DNA from: Nitrospira sp.
Lineage (GTDB): Bacteria; Nitrospirota; Nitrospiria; Nitrospirales; Nitrospiraceae
NCBI GenBank assembly: GCA_015904045.1
Contig: JABMDG010000089.1
Location: 8,366-16,115, forward strand
DNA length: 7,750 nucleotides
Direction: 5' to 3'
Shown here: positions 5,959 to 7,750 of the stretch, one piece after another
Layout of the letters: every line of letters starts with the position of its first letter
Position numbering within the stretch: the first letter of the stretch is position 1
Notes under the pieces: model-generated
What the model was told of the DNA's origin: nothing
The model's input: the letters and a program-made list of their open reading frames with translations, nothing else
Database searches by the model: none
Position numbers and translations under genes: made by a program

Positions 5959-5984
5959 CGCGTTCCGGCATCGGTCCGAACGCG
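5959..5984 (+). promoter_or_regulatory. Hairpin between the Fe-S carrier gene and the alpha fragment
   Basis: CGCGTTC (5959-5965) pairs with GAACGCG (5978-5984), and after one bulged base GG/CC extends the stem. It begins 6 nt after the stop codon and has no T-tract. It may be an intercistronic processing or stabilising element. Confidence 0.35.
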
Positions 5985-6011
5985 CAACCGGATCATGAAG
6001 GAGACTGGATC

Positions 6012-6164
6012 ATGGACACCACGTCAATCATCGGCACCAAAAACAGAAAAGGCCAAATCATTACCGATCCGCGCGTGATGATGAACGAGGCTCCGCGTAC
6101 ACCGTCGTTCTTTACCGGCAGCGAAGTCATCAAAGAAGCCGTCCGGCGCGCCAACGTCGATTGA
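6012..6164 (+). pseudogene. porA: Alpha-subunit N-terminal remnant, cut after 50 codons
   Basis: ATG at 6012, with AAGGAG 8 nt upstream, opens 50 codons that begin MDTTSIIGTKNRKG and end EAVRRANVD, then TGA. From PRTPSFFTGSEVIKEAVRRA onward it is identical in protein to the first visible residues of the alpha gene at window start, with several silent changes. The match stops exactly after the codon for Asp (GAT). The next bases are not alpha sequence but the C-terminal part of a beta-subunit gene in another frame. All of the catalytic alpha sequence, including YPITP, is missing, so the product cannot work as an alpha subunit. The intact ribosome binding site suggests it may still be translated as a 50-aa peptide. 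A deletion or an assembly chimera could produce this. Confidence 0.85.
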
Positions 6165-6388
6165 TCGCGCGGGAAATCGGCCCCACCTATCTCCAGCTCT
6201 ACACGCCCTGCATTTTGGAGATCGGCAAGGACAGCCAGGAGGGATTACAGGAAATGCGCGACGCGGAGAAACCGAACGAGCGGTTTGCGTTCAAGGAATA
6301 TATCAGTGAGCCTGCGAAGGCGCTGCTGGCAGACATCGCCGCCAAGGCGAAAGACAAGAAGGCCGCCGCGAAACAGTTGGTTTCGTAA
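6161..6388 (+). pseudogene. C-terminal remnant of a third, divergent beta subunit
   Basis: The frame from 6161 reads LIAREIGPTYLQLYTPC and so on for 75 residues to TAA. It aligns with residues 223-298 of the intact beta subunits (LIAREVGPTYIQAYTSC), keeps the fourth cluster cysteine and the FKEYIS/FTEYVS block, then ends in a lysine/alanine-rich tail (AKDKKAAAKQLVS) unlike copies 1 and 2. It is therefore from a different beta paralogue. The thiamine-diphosphate site and three of four cysteines are absent. The first codon is TTG and overlaps the TGA of the alpha remnant (TTGA); no Shine-Dalgarno is present. The alpha frame and this frame differ, so no fusion protein is made. porB copy 2 begins 54 nt downstream. 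Confidence 0.85.
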
Positions 6389-6405
6389 CAGCCATATACA
6401 TTACC

Positions 6406-6419
6406 CCCGCAACCGCGGG
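6406..6419 (+). promoter_or_regulatory. Short hairpin in the leader of porB copy 2
   Basis: CCCGC (6406-6410) and GCGGG (6415-6419) pair around AACC, 23 nt before the ATG and upstream of the ribosome binding site. It has no T-tract and is absent from the leader of copy 1. Function is unknown. Confidence 0.25.
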
Positions 6420-6442
6420 TCACAGAGAGAGTGAGGTGTCGG

Positions 6443-7336
6443 ATGAGTCTCAATTATGTGAAATTCACGCCAGGATTCGACGTGTTCATGCCGAAAGAAT
6501 ATCGGGATATGGTGGAGCACGGTCCCTTCGGGAAGAAAACGACGGTCTCGCAGATGGGTAGCTTCAAAGAAATTCTCGAGGAGCATCCCATGTGTGCCGG
6601 GTGCGCCATGACCCTGTTCATCCGGTTGGCCATTATCGCATTTCCGAATCCCGAAGACACGATTACGGTCGGGACAGCCGGATGCGGCAGACTGGCCATT
6701 TCGCAGGCCGCCATTCCCTTCGTCTACGGCAATTACGGTGATCAGAACGGGGTTGCCAGCGGGTTGTCGCGCGGATTGCGGATCCGGTTCGGCGACCAGC
6801 CCAAGGATGTCGTCGTGATGGCCGGTGACGGCGGCACGGCCGATATCGGTTTTCAACAAGTGCTCCATTCCTGGTTCCGGAAGGAACGGTTCACGACGAT
6901 CATGCTGGATAACGAGGTCTACGGCAATACGGGCGGACAAGAAAGCGGCATGACGGTCAGAGGGGCGGTGCTCAAGATGGCCCCGCTCGGCAAGAAATTC
7001 GAAAAGATGGATATGGTCGCCATGGCGAAGATCGCCGGCTGCGCCTACATCGCCACCGTCGTGCCGAACAATCCACGGCGGGTGGAAAGTTGTATCAAGA
7101 AGGCGGTCCTGATCGCACGAGAAGTCGGTCCGACCTATATTCAAGCCTATACGTCCTGCAACATCGAGTATGCGATCCCGACCGACCAGGTGATGGCGGA
7201 TGCCAAGACCGTCGAAGATGATCGCTACAAATTCACCGAGTACGTCAGCGACGAAGCCAAGGCGTACTTGACGGAGCGGTACGGCTACAAGGAGTTTGTC
7301 CAGAAGCCGGCGGCGGCAGCGCTCCTGACGACATAA
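6443..7336 (+). CDS. porB: 2-oxoacid:ferredoxin oxidoreductase beta subunit, copy 2
   Basis: This intact 297-aa chain is nearly the same as copy 1. The differences I see are N40S, T172V, G193A, K249Q, E252A, I256T, T286V and one fewer alanine near the C-terminus. All cluster cysteines (51, 54, 81, 239) and the thiamine-diphosphate motif (GDGG 128-131, N157, NEVYGNTGGQ) are kept, so the protein should be functional. The start has the same GAGG-6 nt-ATG as copy 1, and the first ~120 coding bases are nearly identical at DNA level. The rest differs mostly at third codon positions. No intact alpha gene accompanies it here: upstream are only the alpha and beta remnants. It probably pairs with an alpha subunit made elsewhere, such as the one at window start. 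Confidence 0.93.
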   Translation: MSLNYVKFTPGFDVFMPKEYRDMVEHGPFGKKTTVSQMGSFKEILEEHPMCAGCAMTLFIRLAIIAFPNPEDTITVGTAGCGRLAISQAAIPFVYGNYGDQNGVASGLSRGLRIRFGDQPKDVVVMAGDGGTADIGFQQVLHSWFRKERFTTIMLDNEVYGNTGGQESGMTVRGAVLKMAPLGKKFEKMDMVAMAKIAGCAYIATVVPNNPRRVESCIKKAVLIAREVGPTYIQAYTSCNIEYAIPTDQVMADAKTVEDDRYKFTEYVSDEAKAYLTERYGYKEFVQKPAAAALLTT

Positions 7337-7346
7337 CGGCATGGGT

Positions 7347-7390
7347 GGAAGATTCGGGCGCATGATCCACACGACGCGTCCGGATCTTCC
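7347..7390 (+). terminator. Hairpin after porB copy 2, covarying with the copy 1 hairpin
   Basis: GGAAGATTCGGG (7347-7358) pairs with TCCGGATCTTCC (7379-7390) with two G-T wobbles. It has the same 20-nt loop length as at 2101-2144 and starts at the same distance from the stop codon. The sixth base pair is G-C in copy 1 and A-T here, a compensatory change. No T-tract follows. Confidence 0.6.
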
Positions 7391-7430
7391 ATCCTTCAGC
7401 TGACGGTCCATGCCGACGATCTGAAACGAG

Positions 7431-7481
7431 GTAGATGAGGGTGGAATGGCGCGCAACGCGTACCCTGGTTTTCCCATCTAC
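7431..7481 (+). promoter_or_regulatory. Structured leader upstream of the second unknown gene
   Basis: GTAGATG (7431-7437) pairs with CATCTAC (7475-7481). Inside, AGGGT (7438-7442) pairs with ACCCT (7462-7466) and CGCG (7450-7453) with CGCG (7457-7460). Alternatively, GGAA (7443-7446) can pair with TTCC (7471-7474), extending the outer stem and excluding the AGGGT pairing. It lies 85 nt before the ATG at 7567 and has no counterpart after porB copy 1. A terminator/attenuator or structured leader is possible. Confidence 0.35.
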
Positions 7482-7566
7482 ACTGAAATCTGAACTCGAC
7501 CGTCCGACACCGGCACGTCGTCTGCTTTGAAGCCATTCCGACGTTTCGCGTGGGAGGCAACAGATC

Positions 7567-7750
7567 ATGCAGACACTCAATATCGATCACCCCAATATGC
7601 CCGATCTTCAGTTCGCCCTGTTGATCACGGCACTGTGCACATCCCGTCTGACCGTTCTCAATATTCCGGACCAGCTCCGCACAAAGATTTTTGACCGCTG
7701 CTGGGTGCTCATTCACGAGGGGCCTCCGCCCCGCAGGCCAGAGGAGCGGG
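7567..7750 (+). CDS. Second copy of the unknown 301-aa protein, cut by the window end
   Basis: ATG at 7567, with GGGAGG 9 nt upstream, opens 61 visible codons. They match residues 1-61 of the gene at 2235 except for a few changes (such as D5N, V6I, R8H, V49I, H56R, K60E). A run of about 90 bases (7619-7711) differs from copy 1 at only one position, while bases on either side differ more. The spacing from porB is larger (230 nt against 144). The remainder, including the zinc-ribbon-like end, is outside the window. Confidence 0.75.
   Translation, partial: MQTLNIDHPNMPDLQFALLITALCTSRLTVLNIPDQLRTKIFDRCWVLIHEGPPPRRPEER

Noticed and set aside
1..7750. CRISPR arrays, insertion-sequence transposases, rRNA, phage or defence genes
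   Set aside because: Looked for regular repeats, transposase motifs and conserved RNA blocks on both strands and saw none.

Overview
The window looks like a chromosomal piece of an autotrophic Nitrospira-type bacterium (phylum Nitrospirota). This is inferred from moderately high GC, strong AGGAGG-type ribosome binding sites and the style of the proteins. The central theme is 2-oxoacid:ferredoxin oxidoreductase (pyruvate or 2-oxoglutarate synthase class), the CO2-fixing, oxygen-sensitive enzyme of the reductive TCA cycle. I ran no database search; the lineage call is from recognition only.

Layout. (1) 2-3140, plus strand: an alpha subunit (porA-like, 5' end outside the window), a complete beta subunit (porB-like, copy 1), a 12-bp hairpin, and an unrecognised 301-aa protein ending in a CxH...CxxC zinc-ribbon-like motif. 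(2) 3141-3817: mostly non-coding. It holds a GAAC-N4-GTTC dyad, a small membrane-protein reading frame with an in-frame stop near its C-terminus, and a degenerate ~110-bp repeat. (3) 3818-4829, minus strand: a stress cassette read as DUF1328-type membrane peptide, then CsbD-like protein, then Hsp20 small heat-shock protein. (4) 4830-5631: about 800 bases with no convincing gene, containing a second direct copy and an inverted copy of the repeat. (5) 5632-7750, plus strand: an A-type Fe-S carrier (ErpA/IscA-like), an alpha N-terminus (50 codons) joined out of frame to the last 75 codons of a different beta paralogue, then an intact second beta gene (copy 2), the same hairpin with a compensatory base change, and the start of a second copy of the 301-aa unknown protein, cut by the window end.

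How it fits together: the Fe-S carrier next to the oxidoreductase genes suggests cluster delivery to the [4Fe-4S] beta subunits. The beta gene, its downstream hairpin and the unknown gene form a duplicated module. Its coding parts and hairpin are conserved, while the rest of the intergenic DNA has diverged. No gamma or delta (ferredoxin-like) subunit is present here, so a complete enzyme must draw on genes outside the window. The most notable points are the wrecked alpha/beta junction, the patchy identity between the two beta genes (gene conversion), the covarying hairpin, and the unknown protein that travels with the beta subunit. I did not find a clearly new defence or mobile system.
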